Shown: one piece after another, positions 1 to 7,656 of the stretch
Position numbering within the stretch: the stretch's first letter is position 1
How the letters are laid out: every line of letters starts with the position of its first letter
Assembly: GCA_020846515.1 (NCBI GenBank)
Contig: JADLDX010000107.1
Location: forward strand, 1-12,700
Direction of reading: 5' to 3'
Source of the DNA: Pirellulaceae bacterium
GTDB lineage: Bacteria; Planctomycetota; Planctomycetia; Pirellulales; Pirellulaceae
DNA: 12,700 nucleotides
The notes under the pieces: generated by a model
Seen by the model: the letters and a program-made list of their open reading frames with translations, nothing else
Told to the model about the DNA's origin: nothing
Databases searched by the model: none
Translations under genes and position numbers: made by a program

Positions 1-27
1 CAGCGGATCCGAGATGGCGCTGTCCAA

Positions 28-1323
28 CTACCGAACCCACTGCATCACCAAACGGGCTGGCCAATCGATTTGGGGTACTTTGCCATTGGCGATTTCTTGT
101 TGTTCGCGCTCTAGTTCAGCTCGAATATGGCTGGGCGCGACCGATACAGCGGTGGCTATCTCACGTTTGGCGAATTGAAAGTCCTTGGCGGTCATGTGCA
201 CGATGGCCAGCGCTTCGTGATAGTGCCAATCATCGGGAGATTTGTTCAGTTGGGCTCGACGCAAGAGTTGCAACCCTTCGCGCGCCCGGCCGGAGCGTTC
301 GTAGGTGATGGCCAAGGCTTCGAGGATCGCCACTTCGACATTGCCGGGATTGAGTTGGCGAGCGCGAGAAGCATGTGACTTGGCCGTCGCCCATTTCTGT
401 TGGGAGAGCGCTAGCCAACCAGCCACCAGGTAGGCTTCGGCTGTACCAGCCTGGCGGGCTTGGGCCATCGCTTTGTCCAGCAGGCGCTCCGCATCAGCCA
501 CGTTGCCGCCTACCAAGGCGATTTGAGCAGCAATGGTATTGGCAATCGATTGCATGGCCGGAAAATTATTGTCCAGCAGTTCCAGGACTTGAGTGCATTC
601 ATCGAAACGTCCGGTGGCTCGGAGAGCGTAGGCGCGCACCAAGGCGGCACCGGCGTGCATGGGATCGTCTTGGGACCAACGTGCTGTCAGCGCTTCGGCA
701 TCGGTCAGTTCTTGCAGCGAGCGTCGGCCCATAACGTCGCTGAGCTGGCGAAACTCGAGGAAGTTTCCGTCGGCATTTTCAGATAATTGTTGCAGCGCGA
801 CGCGGCTGCTTTCCAAGGTTGCATAAGTTTGATTCGCATCGCGCTGAGCACCGGCGACCGTCAGAAATATCTGTTGGCGAATGAGCGTGTTGTCCTGAAA
901 GGCATACCACAGGAGCAACTCAGGCACCAAGATGATCTCGCCTGATTGTCCACGATAGCTGCGAAAGGTCTGCAACAGTTGCGGTGTGGCGATCACCTCT
1001 GGGGTGGCATCTAGCACGCCGGCGGCAATCATCTGCGTCCGCATGGCGGCGAGCAGTTCTTGTTCGAGGTCAGGATTCTGGGCCATGAGCGACGCAGCAC
1101 GGTCGCGCATGCGCTGCCGCGCTTCTTGCAGACTCTGCAAACGCGACACATACCGCTTAGCGCGGGCCGCGTCCATTTGGTCGGCTGCGGGAACCGCCTG
1201 AGCCCAACATAAGCCAGATGCCCAGAAATTCGGTGCCCAGAGGTTCGGTGGCCAATAGGAGATTGGTAACTGTGCAGTTACGGTCAGCACAGCGGCAAGG
1301 ATAAATGTAGATTTCATAGCCAT
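28..1323 (-). CDS. Exported TPR-repeat protein, function unknown
   Basis: The ATG at 1323 (second ATG at 1317) is preferred over an upstream in-frame ATG at 1398, because the product then begins with a signal-peptide-like segment (MAMKSTFILAAVLTVTA) and starts 23 bp after the stop of the preceding gene instead of overlapping it. The mature N-terminus has an odd Trp/Asn/Pro stretch (WPPNLWAPNFWASGLCWA). The middle is helical, and the C-terminal half reads as degenerate tetratricopeptide helices (for example the segments around ALVRAYALRATGRFDE and AYLVAGWLALSQQKWATA). TPR domains mediate protein-protein contact; no enzyme motif is visible. It is probably co-transcribed with the coiled-coil gene upstream, and the two may act together in the cell envelope. 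About 431 residues. Coding status is well supported; the specific role is unknown. Confidence 0.8.
   Translation of the reverse strand: MAMKSTFILAAVLTVTAQLPISYWPPNLWAPNFWASGLCWAQAVPAADQMDAARAKRYVSRLQSLQEARQRMRDRAASLMAQNPDLEQELLAAMRTQMIAAGVLDATPEVIATPQLLQTFRSYRGQSGEIILVPELLLWYAFQDNTLIRQQIFLTVAGAQRDANQTYATLESSRVALQQLSENADGNFLEFRQLSDVMGRRSLQELTDAEALTARWSQDDPMHAGAALVRAYALRATGRFDECTQVLELLDNNFPAMQSIANTIAAQIALVGGNVADAERLLDKAMAQARQAGTAEAYLVAGWLALSQQKWATAKSHASRARQLNPGNVEVAILEALAITYERSGRAREGLQLLRRAQLNKSPDDWHYHEALAIVHMTAKDFQFAKREIATAVSVAPSHIRAELEREQQEIANGKVPQIDWPARLVMQWVR
1220..1249 (-). repeat. 15-bp imperfect tandem repeat in coding sequence
   Basis: Two adjacent 15-bp copies (gcccagaaattcggt and gcccagaggttcggt on the plus strand, two differences) encode the back-to-back peptides N-F-W-A-S and N-L-W-A-P near the signal peptide of the exported TPR protein. 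The length is a multiple of three, so the frame is kept. It looks like a small in-frame duplication just after the hydrophobic export segment. Confidence 0.55.
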
Positions 1324-1346
1324 GGGTTCGACTGAGCTTCCCGCCG

Positions 1347-2894
1347 TTAAGGGGCTGTTCGCGCATGAGTCTGCAATAGCACCCGCTCTTGCAACCATTG
1401 GACTAATTCAAAATTGGGAGGTCGGAACGCCAAATGCAATTGGCCCGTGCGCCAAGCAGTGAGAGCGATATCTTGCATCTGCAATTCGAACTCTTCTTGC
1501 TCTTGCTCGGTACGTTTCAATCGCAATTCTTTGGCGGAGTCTTTCTTCTCGGCATCAATCTCTTTATTGGCGGCGATCAACTGGGAGCGTTTGGCTTCGG
1601 CTTCTGCCTTGTCTTCATTCAGCTCGTTGCGCCGACGTTGGTCAGTATCGGTCCAGCTTGCCAAAGATTGGGAGTAGGTGCTTTCGTACCGACGATAGTC
1701 TTGCTGCGCGCGGTCGTAGTCGTCCATGATGCGATCGTAAATGCGATCGCGTTCGCGATCGATCTCATATTGGGGCCGACGCACGGTACGAGTGACTGGC
1801 GTACGTATTTGCTGGCCATTCTGAAAGATGTACTCAAACTCCGTACGCGTTTCGAACTCATCGACCAGTAGTGATCGGCGGGACGGTGGCGGTGGCGGTG
1901 CGGGACGTTTGGGGCCAGGATGACCCGGCGTGGCTTGCCGTAGCTTGGCGTTAATGGCCGCAATATCTTTCGCTAGATTGCGCACGTCGAGCGTATTTTG
2001 GTCGATCTGCTCGCGTGTATTGCGCACGACTTCGTTAGTCAGTTGTTTCTGCGACTGTAGTTGTTCCAGGCGTTCCTTCATGGCGCTGGTTCGGGCAGCA
2101 TGCGTGCTGGCAAAACTCTCCAGCCCTTGCTGTTCGATGAGTTGAAAGTTGGCCAGTAAGGCCGCGGCACGTTCACTCGCTTGTTCGTACGCTGATTGGT
2201 AGCCCGTGGCCACGCCATGCAACTTCGAGATCTGCATTTGCTCTCTACCGATGGCCATAACTCGCGCATCGATCGGTGATTGAGCTCGATCGTTGTCCAG
2301 CATGCCACCGGCGACGCCAATCGTATGGGCAGCCGCGCGCAGATCGAGTGAATCAGATGTTTCAACCACGACCAGTCGCACTAAATCCTTGTAGGCGTTT
2401 TCGGCAGTGGCCGCGTCACCGTCGTTCAGCGCAGCGATGAACGTCGCCCGTAGAAGCGTGCCGCGCACTTTTTCCAATTGCGCGGGCGAGTATTGACTAT
2501 GGATCAACTTTAGCGTTTGGGACGCTTTAGCCGATTCGCCCTGCCGCAACTGACAGATGGCCAAGGCGGTCGTGGCGGTTGGCACAAATGCGGCGGGCAC
2601 GCGTTTGGCCTGCAGCGCTTGGTCCAGCAGGCTGGCGGCGGCGACGACATCAGCCGGAGATGGCGAGTCGATCAGACGCAAACCATCCTGCCACGTAGTT
2701 TTTGAGGTCTGGGCAAAAAGTGGCGACGTGAAACAGAAAATGGTTCCACCCATGCACATCGCGGTCAGCGCAATCATGCGACGCGACAAGTGCCACGCTG
2801 AGAATTGGAGCAGAAACGCAGCTAGCCAACAGGTTGCCGTCGCGCAAGCTGTGCTGCCAAGGTTGAGGCAATTTATTTGACGAGCAGAGATCAT
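1347..2894 (-). CDS. Exported coiled-coil protein with central polyproline linker, function unknown
   Basis: 515 residues from the first ATG. An alternative start is Met40 (ATG at 2777), which would give a clean signal peptide (IALTAMCMGGTIFCFTSPLFAQ region). With the longer start there are two hydrophobic stretches (about 16-35 and 41-60). No clear Shine-Dalgarno precedes either. Residues about 65-255 are helical and TPR-like. Residues about 262-320 form a charged heptad-like coiled coil, 324-337 is a proline linker (PAPPPPP), and about 373-475 is a second long coiled coil very rich in Arg, Asp, Glu and Gln. No catalytic motif is seen. It is the first gene of a two-gene minus-strand unit with the TPR gene 23 bp downstream, which suggests a periplasmic or envelope scaffold pair. 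Function not recognised. Confidence 0.8.
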   Translation of the reverse strand: MISARQINCLNLGSTACATATCWLAAFLLQFSAWHLSRRMIALTAMCMGGTIFCFTSPLFAQTSKTTWQDGLRLIDSPSPADVVAAASLLDQALQAKRVPAAFVPTATTALAICQLRQGESAKASQTLKLIHSQYSPAQLEKVRGTLLRATFIAALNDGDAATAENAYKDLVRLVVVETSDSLDLRAAAHTIGVAGGMLDNDRAQSPIDARVMAIGREQMQISKLHGVATGYQSAYEQASERAAALLANFQLIEQQGLESFASTHAARTSAMKERLEQLQSQKQLTNEVVRNTREQIDQNTLDVRNLAKDIAAINAKLRQATPGHPGPKRPAPPPPPSRRSLLVDEFETRTEFEYIFQNGQQIRTPVTRTVRRPQYEIDRERDRIYDRIMDDYDRAQQDYRRYESTYSQSLASWTDTDQRRRNELNEDKAEAEAKRSQLIAANKEIDAEKKDSAKELRLKRTEQEQEEFELQMQDIALTAWRTGQLHLAFRPPNFELVQWLQERVLLQTHARTAP

Positions 2895-2990
2895 GGGATT
2901 ATTACCGCAAAGCGCGGCCAGCGGTACGGAGCAAGCCTGAAACTATCTTTGATGATAGTGTTGAGAATTCCGGAACGCCAGCGCATAGCC

Positions 2991-3073
2991 GTATCCACCG
3001 TCGCCAGACGGTGTTCTTCGTAGCTACCATCGCCAGATGGTGGACTTGGTAGCCACCGTCGCCAGACTGTGGA
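2991..3073 (+). repeat. Three tandem class-1 REP-like hairpins, 29-bp period
   Basis: Units begin at 2991, 3020 and 3049, exactly 29 bp apart. The idealised unit is GTAG, then CCACCGTC, loop GCCA, GACGGTGG, A; the first unit has GTAT for GTAG. Unit 2 changes the stem to ACCATC/GATGGT, so both arms change together and pairing is kept. Unit 3 has one mismatch (GACTGTGG). The 5' GTAG followed by a short palindrome matches what is known of REP sequences mobilised by RAYT (TnpA-REP) transposases. No such transposase gene lies in this window. The same family recurs at 7554-7656. Confidence 0.8.
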
Positions 3074-3448
3074 AAGCCGGAGGCGAAATCCACCGCTTAG
3101 CAGCGTAGCAGCAGCGGTGACTACCCAAAACTGCCGACAAGAAACAACTTGCCTATTCTGCCAAATGACACTGTCCAAGTGCGAATTAGCCTACGAAGGG
3201 GCAGCGAACGGAAGGTACAAACACGGGCACACTCAGTCACGAACGACACCATATTCGTTAGGAATCTTCGCTGGCCAGAAGTTTAATTTTTTTTCCTTTC
3301 ACCGCTCAGCGGTCGCAATCCTTGCTCGCGGTTGCGTCGCAGCGGCTTTTCGCTGCCTTATTGCTGACTGGACGAGACGGGAAACATTGTGCATCGAGTT
3401 GTGGGGTACGGTAGAGAGTTCGATAGTCCGCGCTCGAACGTCACCGGA

Positions 3449-3477
3449 GAGTCGGTGGGGCACCCGGTGTGCGACTC
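3449..3477 (+). other. Hairpin in the leader of the polysaccharide co-polymerase gene
   Basis: GAGTCG (3449-3454) pairs with CGACTC (3472-3477). The enclosed sequence contains a second small hairpin (GGTG-GGG-CACC). It lies 20-60 nt upstream of the possible start codons and may be part of the 5' untranslated leader. No riboswitch family was recognised. Confidence 0.3.
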
Positions 3478-3497
3478 GGCTCTGAGCCTGATTTATT

Positions 3498-6368
3498 GTG
3501 TTTCCGCGAAGAATGCGGTGGGGAGTGGTTGCTTCCGTGAATAATCCTGCAGCTGAAATTACCAATACCAAGTTCGTCGAACTGCTGAAGACCTATTGGG
3601 CCTGGCGCAGACTGTGGATTGCGACCACCGTGGTCTTTGGTGGATTTGGTTTGATTTATGTTCTGTTTCTTAAAGCGGACATGTGGACTGCGGCTCAAGG
3701 GCTGATCGTGCGCGACGAAGCCAACGGAGCGGTGATGCGGTTAGGGCGGTTTCAAAGTCAGACGGAAATGAAGGCCGCACAAGAGACCATTCTCGAGATG
3801 GCTCGCAATACTCAGGTCCTGCGCGAGGCTTTGTTGGAAGTCGGACCAAGCAAGAGTTGGATGAGTTTTGCCAAGATCTCGGAGAACTGGCCATCGCAAA
3901 GCGAAATAGCTGACCTGGCTGATGATGCGATTGGTGTGCGCGCGCCCAAAGGGGCTGAGTTCGGTACGACCGAAGTTATCTACTTGGATATCAAGCAACC
4001 GACCCGTGAACGCGCGATTGAATTGAATCGTGCGGTCTGCGAAGCGCTCGACAATCGATTACGACAAGTTCGCTTAGCCAGGGCTGACGGCGTGATCAAT
4101 GAACTGGTCCGCGCCACGACGATGGCCGGCGAAGAACTCAAGAAAGCCACCACTCAGTTACAGGTAATTGAACGCGAGGCCGGCGCAGATCTCTCCGATT
4201 TACGAGGTCTCTCAGAGGCCAACGGCAACGGCAGTACCTCGCGACAGCTATGGGAAACCGTCAAGACCGAATTGCGTCAACTGCAGAATCAGCATGCACT
4301 GTTGATGACGGACTACGCCACGCTGCGCGAAACGCAGACGGATCCCGAACGCTTGCTCAGCGCGCCGCCGAGCATTCTATCGGCGCACCCAGGGTTGCGA
4401 AAGCTTCGGGAAGGTTTAGCCGATGCGCAATTGAATTCGTCTCAGTTGCGAGGTCGCTTTACCGGCTCCCATCCACTGGTCTATGTGGCGACTACCGCCG
4501 AGAAAGAGATCAAGATTCAGTTGCAAGCCGAACTGGCACTGGCTCTCACGACCACCGGTAAGGATGTCGAGAACAGTCAAAATCGCATTGATAACCTAAA
4601 GAAACAACAACAACAGTTGGAAGAACGCTTGGAACGCTTGGCCCGGATTCGAGCCGATCATGAAAACCTGAACCAGGAAGTTCGCTCGCGCACTCACATT
4701 CTCCAAGAAGCCGATCGACAACTGGCCGATGCTCGCGCATCACGCGATGCAGCCTTGTCGACCAGCCTATTAACGCGCATCGACGAGCCTGTGTTGGGGG
4801 AACGACCGGTTGGTCCTGGACGAACGACCATTCTGGCGGGCATGACACTGGCCGGACTGTTCTTCGGATTGGGCATCGTGTTCTTGTTAACGCCTCTGGA
4901 TGGTCAATCGCCGCAGAACGAACGTTGGAACGAACGCCTCGGACGTCGGCTGTCGGATCGCTTTCCTTGGTTAGCCGATCAGGGGCCGGGTGGAGCGCCA
5001 CGCCGCCGTCGCAACGATATTGATCGTCGGCAGGCCGATCGCGCAGCTGCAGATCCATCGTCGGGCGCTGGTTATTCGCGCCGTACCGACACACGGTCCA
5101 CACCTGCGGCAACGACACAAGTCCAACTTCCGCAAATCGAGTCAGAAGATCCCAGCGTGGCCGGCCGCTTGGATGCCTTGCTGTTATCCGAGTTGGCCTC
5201 CTTGGCACCTACTGTAGCCACTCGAACTACGATATCTACCGGTTCTACAGTGTCCACTGGATCTATAGCGCCTACTAATTCTGTCGTGCCTACGACGTCT
5301 GCAGCAACTCCAGAAACTCCAAACACAGAAACATCAGTACCCGAAGCTGTAGAACTCGAAGTTACGACGGGGCAGCCCGAAGCGGCATTGTCGGTCAAGA
5401 AGATGCTGTACAAGCAAGTTGCCAAACGTCGCGATGATACGTTGGCCATGTCTGCTGCTGAACTCGAGAGTGCGTTGCAGAACAACAGTCGCGAGTCCAC
5501 GAAGCAGAGTTCGAAAAAGATGCGTGGTTCAGCTTCGACGGTCCAACCTCAAACTGCTGCTCAGCCCGACGCGACGGCGGATAGCAGTCAAAGCTTTTCG
5601 ACATCAAACGTCGTCAGCACCACGCACACTAGTGTGACACCAACCAGCACAGCACCAACCAGCACCTCTTCGGCAACTCGGGCATCTGAGCCGGCGGGTA
5701 CTGCCGACACGACCTATCGCAAACCCACAGATACCAAACCCACAGATACCAAACCGACAGATACCAAGCCAACAGTTCCTACTGCCACGCGTCCACGACT
5801 GGCCACTCGATCCTCAAGTGCCCCAGACAACCAACCACCATCGATGGCCCCAGCCAACCCAACTGTCACACCACCAGCCAACCCGACTACTAATCCCGTT
5901 GCAAGCCAGACCATCAAGGCGTCAGCCCTACCGGTTAAAACGCTGGCCGATAAACCGGGGGCGACAATCGGCGCGCAACCAGTAGCCATGCCCGTGCCAG
6001 CTACGCAAGTTCAAGCCACGCAATCGCCACTTGCTATGCCACCCGCTATGCCACGCGAGTCTGCGAGGGTAGCTACCGAGGCATCGGATGCCAAACCGGT
6101 CAAGCCAGGATTGAATATGTTTCGTCCTAACCAAGCGGTGGAACAGAACACCGCCACCAATCGTCAGGCCCCTCAGCCAGTCCGCGAGGTCGTTGTCAAG
6201 TCGGGCAATGCAGCGGCGGCGGGCTCGAAAGCCTCAGCCATCCATCCTAACCTGGCCGCGCTGAGTGAAATGAGCAATTCTTTTGATACACCGGTGGAAG
6301 GTGGTCTGGCTGGCATAGGTCTGCCCACTCAGAAACTGCCCGACAGTTTTGCCTCGCGGCAGTCGTAA
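3498..6368 (+). CDS. Wzz/GumC-like polysaccharide co-polymerase with long disordered C-terminal tail
   Basis: The ORF opens with GTG at 3498. Alternative starts are ATG at 3513 and GTG at 3537; the last has GGGAG 11 nt upstream. An in-frame TGA at 3489 limits the choice. Residues about 40-58 form a first membrane helix, followed by WTAAQGLIV, like the N-terminal part of chain-length determinants. Long periplasmic coiled coils occupy about 205-425. A proline motif (DEPVLGERPVGPG) leads into a second helix at about 443-465. This arrangement is typical of polysaccharide co-polymerases that control exopolysaccharide or O-antigen chain length. The family usually ends soon after the second helix or carries a BY-kinase; here about 490 Thr/Pro/Ser/Ala-rich residues follow, with no kinase Walker motif. 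No glycosyltransferase or export genes are adjacent. Family call good; tail function unknown. Confidence 0.8.
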   Translation: MFPRRMRWGVVASVNNPAAEITNTKFVELLKTYWAWRRLWIATTVVFGGFGLIYVLFLKADMWTAAQGLIVRDEANGAVMRLGRFQSQTEMKAAQETILEMARNTQVLREALLEVGPSKSWMSFAKISENWPSQSEIADLADDAIGVRAPKGAEFGTTEVIYLDIKQPTRERAIELNRAVCEALDNRLRQVRLARADGVINELVRATTMAGEELKKATTQLQVIEREAGADLSDLRGLSEANGNGSTSRQLWETVKTELRQLQNQHALLMTDYATLRETQTDPERLLSAPPSILSAHPGLRKLREGLADAQLNSSQLRGRFTGSHPLVYVATTAEKEIKIQLQAELALALTTTGKDVENSQNRIDNLKKQQQQLEERLERLARIRADHENLNQEVRSRTHILQEADRQLADARASRDAALSTSLLTRIDEPVLGERPVGPGRTTILAGMTLAGLFFGLGIVFLLTPLDGQSPQNERWNERLGRRLSDRFPWLADQGPGGAPRRRRNDIDRRQADRAAADPSSGAGYSRRTDTRSTPAATTQVQLPQIESEDPSVAGRLDALLLSELASLAPTVATRTTISTGSTVSTGSIAPTNSVVPTTSAATPETPNTETSVPEAVELEVTTGQPEAALSVKKMLYKQVAKRRDDTLAMSAAELESALQNNSRESTKQSSKKMRGSASTVQPQTAAQPDATADSSQSFSTSNVVSTTHTSVTPTSTAPTSTSSATRASEPAGTADTTYRKPTDTKPTDTKPTDTKPTVPTATRPRLATRSSSAPDNQPPSMAPANPTVTPPANPTTNPVASQTIKASALPVKTLADKPGATIGAQPVAMPVPATQVQATQSPLAMPPAMPRESARVATEASDAKPVKPGLNMFRPNQAVEQNTATNRQAPQPVREVVVKSGNAAAAGSKASAIHPNLAALSEMSNSFDTPVEGGLAGIGLPTQKLPDSFASRQS
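5721..5775 (+). repeat. 15-bp tandem repeat encoding Pro-Thr-Asp-Thr-Lys
   Basis: Three near-identical 15-bp copies (cccacagataccaaa, the same again, then ccgacagataccaag) plus a partial fourth encode repeated P-T-D-T-K within the disordered tail of the polysaccharide co-polymerase. The frame is preserved, so copy number could vary between strains. Confidence 0.85.
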
Positions 6369-6369
6369 T

Positions 6370-6401
6370 GTAACCGAGTCGCTCCGCGACTCGGTTCTCC
6401 C
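6370..6401 (+). repeat. Class-2 REP-like hairpin directly after a stop codon
   Basis: A perfect 11-bp-arm hairpin (AACCGAGTCGC, loop TCC, GCGACTCGGTT) at 6372-6396 is headed by GTAA and tailed by CTCCC. It starts one nucleotide after the TAA of the upstream gene. It shares the TCGC-TCC-GCGA core and the TCCC tail with units at 11484-11555. It could also act as a weak terminator for the upstream gene, but no T-run follows. Confidence 0.65.
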
Positions 6402-6407
6402 GATACT

Positions 6408-6439
6408 CATGAAATACTTTATCCATAAAGTATTTCATG
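6408..6439. repeat. Perfect AT-rich palindrome between convergent genes
   Basis: Fifteen-base arms (CATGAAATACTTTAT and ATAAAGTATTTCATG) are exact reverse complements around a central CC. It sits in the 105-bp gap between two convergent stop codons (6368 and 6474). The symmetrical position suggests a bidirectional transcription stop or transcript-stabilising stem, but neither side has a U-tract. A protein-binding palindrome or mobile-element remnant is also possible. Confidence 0.7.
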
Positions 6440-6473
6440 TCGGCCTCTGCTAGCTCAAGTATTCGGGTTGCAG

Positions 6474-7499
6474 TTACGGTTGCTGTTGCGAAGCGCAGTG
6501 AAACGCGCCTAGTCCCCAGATCAGGTCGTAGGCGTCCAGCGGCACGATGCGTCGATCCGGCATCAACTGCTCCAGCAACCGCAGGGCAGCTCGATCCGTC
6601 GCATCGGAGCGAAAGGTGGGGACGATCACAATCTCATTGGCAATCAGAAAATTGCAATAGCTCTCGGGTACTCGGCGGCCATCGAGCACACGTGGCAGTG
6701 GAGTCGGCAGCGGAACAACATTCAAGGCATGGCCATGCGCAGAGGTTGCGCGTTTGAGCGAATTGAGGTTCTCGGCCAGCCCCGCATGATTGCTATCGCT
6801 GGCAATACTGCTGACCGCTACTACCACGGTATCTTCCGAAACAAATCGCGCCAGTTGATCGATGTGTCCATCGGTGTCATCGCCTTCGATACCGCCGCCA
6901 TCGACCCAAATGATTTTCGACACGCCCAGCTGCAGGCAGAGTTCTTGTTCCACTTCTTCACGCGATCGATTGGGATTGCGCGTGCTGCTCATCAAGACAC
7001 TGCTGGTCGTCAGCAGTGTGCCTTGGCCATCGGTCTCCAGTCCACCACCTTCGCAGACTAGCCATGATTCGTGTCGTGGACAGCCGACGATCTGGCAGAT
7101 GGCTTCCGCTGCGGCTGCGTCCTGATCGAAGGGTGGATACTTGCCGCCCCACGCGTTGAAGTGCCAGTCGACGCCCACCAGCGCGTTATCGCTTAGTCGT
7201 CTGACGAATGTCGGGCCGAAGTCGCGAATCCACACGTCGTTGGTTACGACCGGGTGAATAGTCACGTTAGGCATATCGCCCAGCATCTCTGCAGCCGAAG
7301 GTGCAATACCAACCGGACCGGCCAGCACCTCGACACGCTGAACTTTGCTGAGCTCTTCGATGAAGCGAACCATGGCCAGTGGCACGGGCTGGAAATGTCC
7401 AGGCCAGGTTTTGTGGTTATGCGGCCAAGAGATCCAAGTGGCCGTTTGCGGTTCCCATTCGGCCGGCCAGCGAACCGAAGGAGCGATCGAGTTGGACAT
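6474..7499 (-). CDS. aguA: Agmatine deiminase (agmatine iminohydrolase)
   Basis: Hydrolyses agmatine to N-carbamoylputrescine and ammonia in the cytoplasm. The 341 residues match the family length and carry its signatures in order: WPAEWEPQ near the start, NDVWIRDFGPTF at 87-98, WHFNAWGGKY at 112-121, EGGG at 150-153, GDDTDGHID at 206-214, PESYCNFL at 278-285, and the catalytic cysteine C335 in GLGAFHCASQQQP at the very C-terminus. The usual GGGNIHC around the cysteine is GLGAFHC here, a tolerated-looking variant of the peptidyl-arginine/agmatine deiminase superfamily. The N-carbamoylputrescine amidase gene lies upstream on the same strand, which makes agmatine the likely substrate. The start ATG at 7499 has no clear Shine-Dalgarno. 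The two genes are 156 bp apart, and that gap is largely filled by REP-like units. Confidence 0.92.
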   Translation of the reverse strand: MSNSIAPSVRWPAEWEPQTATWISWPHNHKTWPGHFQPVPLAMVRFIEELSKVQRVEVLAGPVGIAPSAAEMLGDMPNVTIHPVVTNDVWIRDFGPTFVRRLSDNALVGVDWHFNAWGGKYPPFDQDAAAAEAICQIVGCPRHESWLVCEGGGLETDGQGTLLTTSSVLMSSTRNPNRSREEVEQELCLQLGVSKIIWVDGGGIEGDDTDGHIDQLARFVSEDTVVVAVSSIASDSNHAGLAENLNSLKRATSAHGHALNVVPLPTPLPRVLDGRRVPESYCNFLIANEIVIVPTFRSDATDRAALRLLEQLMPDRRIVPLDAYDLIWGLGAFHCASQQQP

Positions 7500-7553
7500 G
7501 AAAGTCGTCGTGGCGAGTAAGTGTTCGGGGCGTATGATGCAGTGGGCAGTAAC

Positions 7554-7656
7554 GTAGCCACCGCTGCCAAGCGGTGGATTTTGCTTTAGGTAGCCACTGC
7601 TGCCAAGCGGTGGATTTTGCCTTCAGCCGAGTCCACCGTCTGGCGACGGTGGCTAC
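7554..7656. repeat. Three class-1 REP-like hairpins in BIME-like arrangement
   Basis: Two direct units start at 7554 and 7590 (36-bp period: GTAG, CCACCGCT, loop GCCA, AGCGGTGG, A, then an ATTTTGC-type spacer). They are followed by one inverted unit at 7632-7656 with stem CCACCGTC/GACGGTGG. The last base of the inverted unit is shared with the aguB stop codon, so the palindrome abuts the end of the gene. The second unit has a C-to-T change giving a U-G pair. Between the two stem types the two innermost base pairs are both swapped. The cluster lies between aguB and aguA and could form a large foldback in a shared transcript. Confidence 0.8.

Larger units (their letters stand above)
2895..3497. 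other. Divergent intergenic region, 603 bp
   Basis: This separates the minus-strand envelope gene pair from the plus-strand polysaccharide gene, so it must hold both promoters. Visible content: a 6-bp-stem hairpin at 2942-2959 (ACTATC/GATAGT) about 50 nt upstream of the minus-strand gene; a three-unit REP-like array at 2991-3073; a T-rich run near 3281-3298; small GC hairpins near 3301-3355; and a leader hairpin at 3449-3477. A weak promoter guess for the plus-strand gene is TTGTGG at 3399-3404 and GATAGT at 3422-3427 with 17-bp spacing. No convincing gene is seen here. Confidence 0.5.

Noticed and set aside
2991..3073. Regular 29-bp repeats resembling a mini CRISPR array
   Set aside because: The units are contiguous with no unique spacers of usual length, each is itself a palindrome, and no cas gene is near. 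They fit REP-like hairpins better.
3130..3180. Sigma54-type -24/-12 promoter (TGGCAG...GGCAAG on the minus strand)
   Set aside because: The GG-to-GC distance is two bases too short for a functional sigma54 promoter.
4546..5208. Long minus-strand reading frame inside the polysaccharide co-polymerase gene
   Set aside because: It is antisense to a clearly coding region and lacks any recognisable domain; treated as a shadow.
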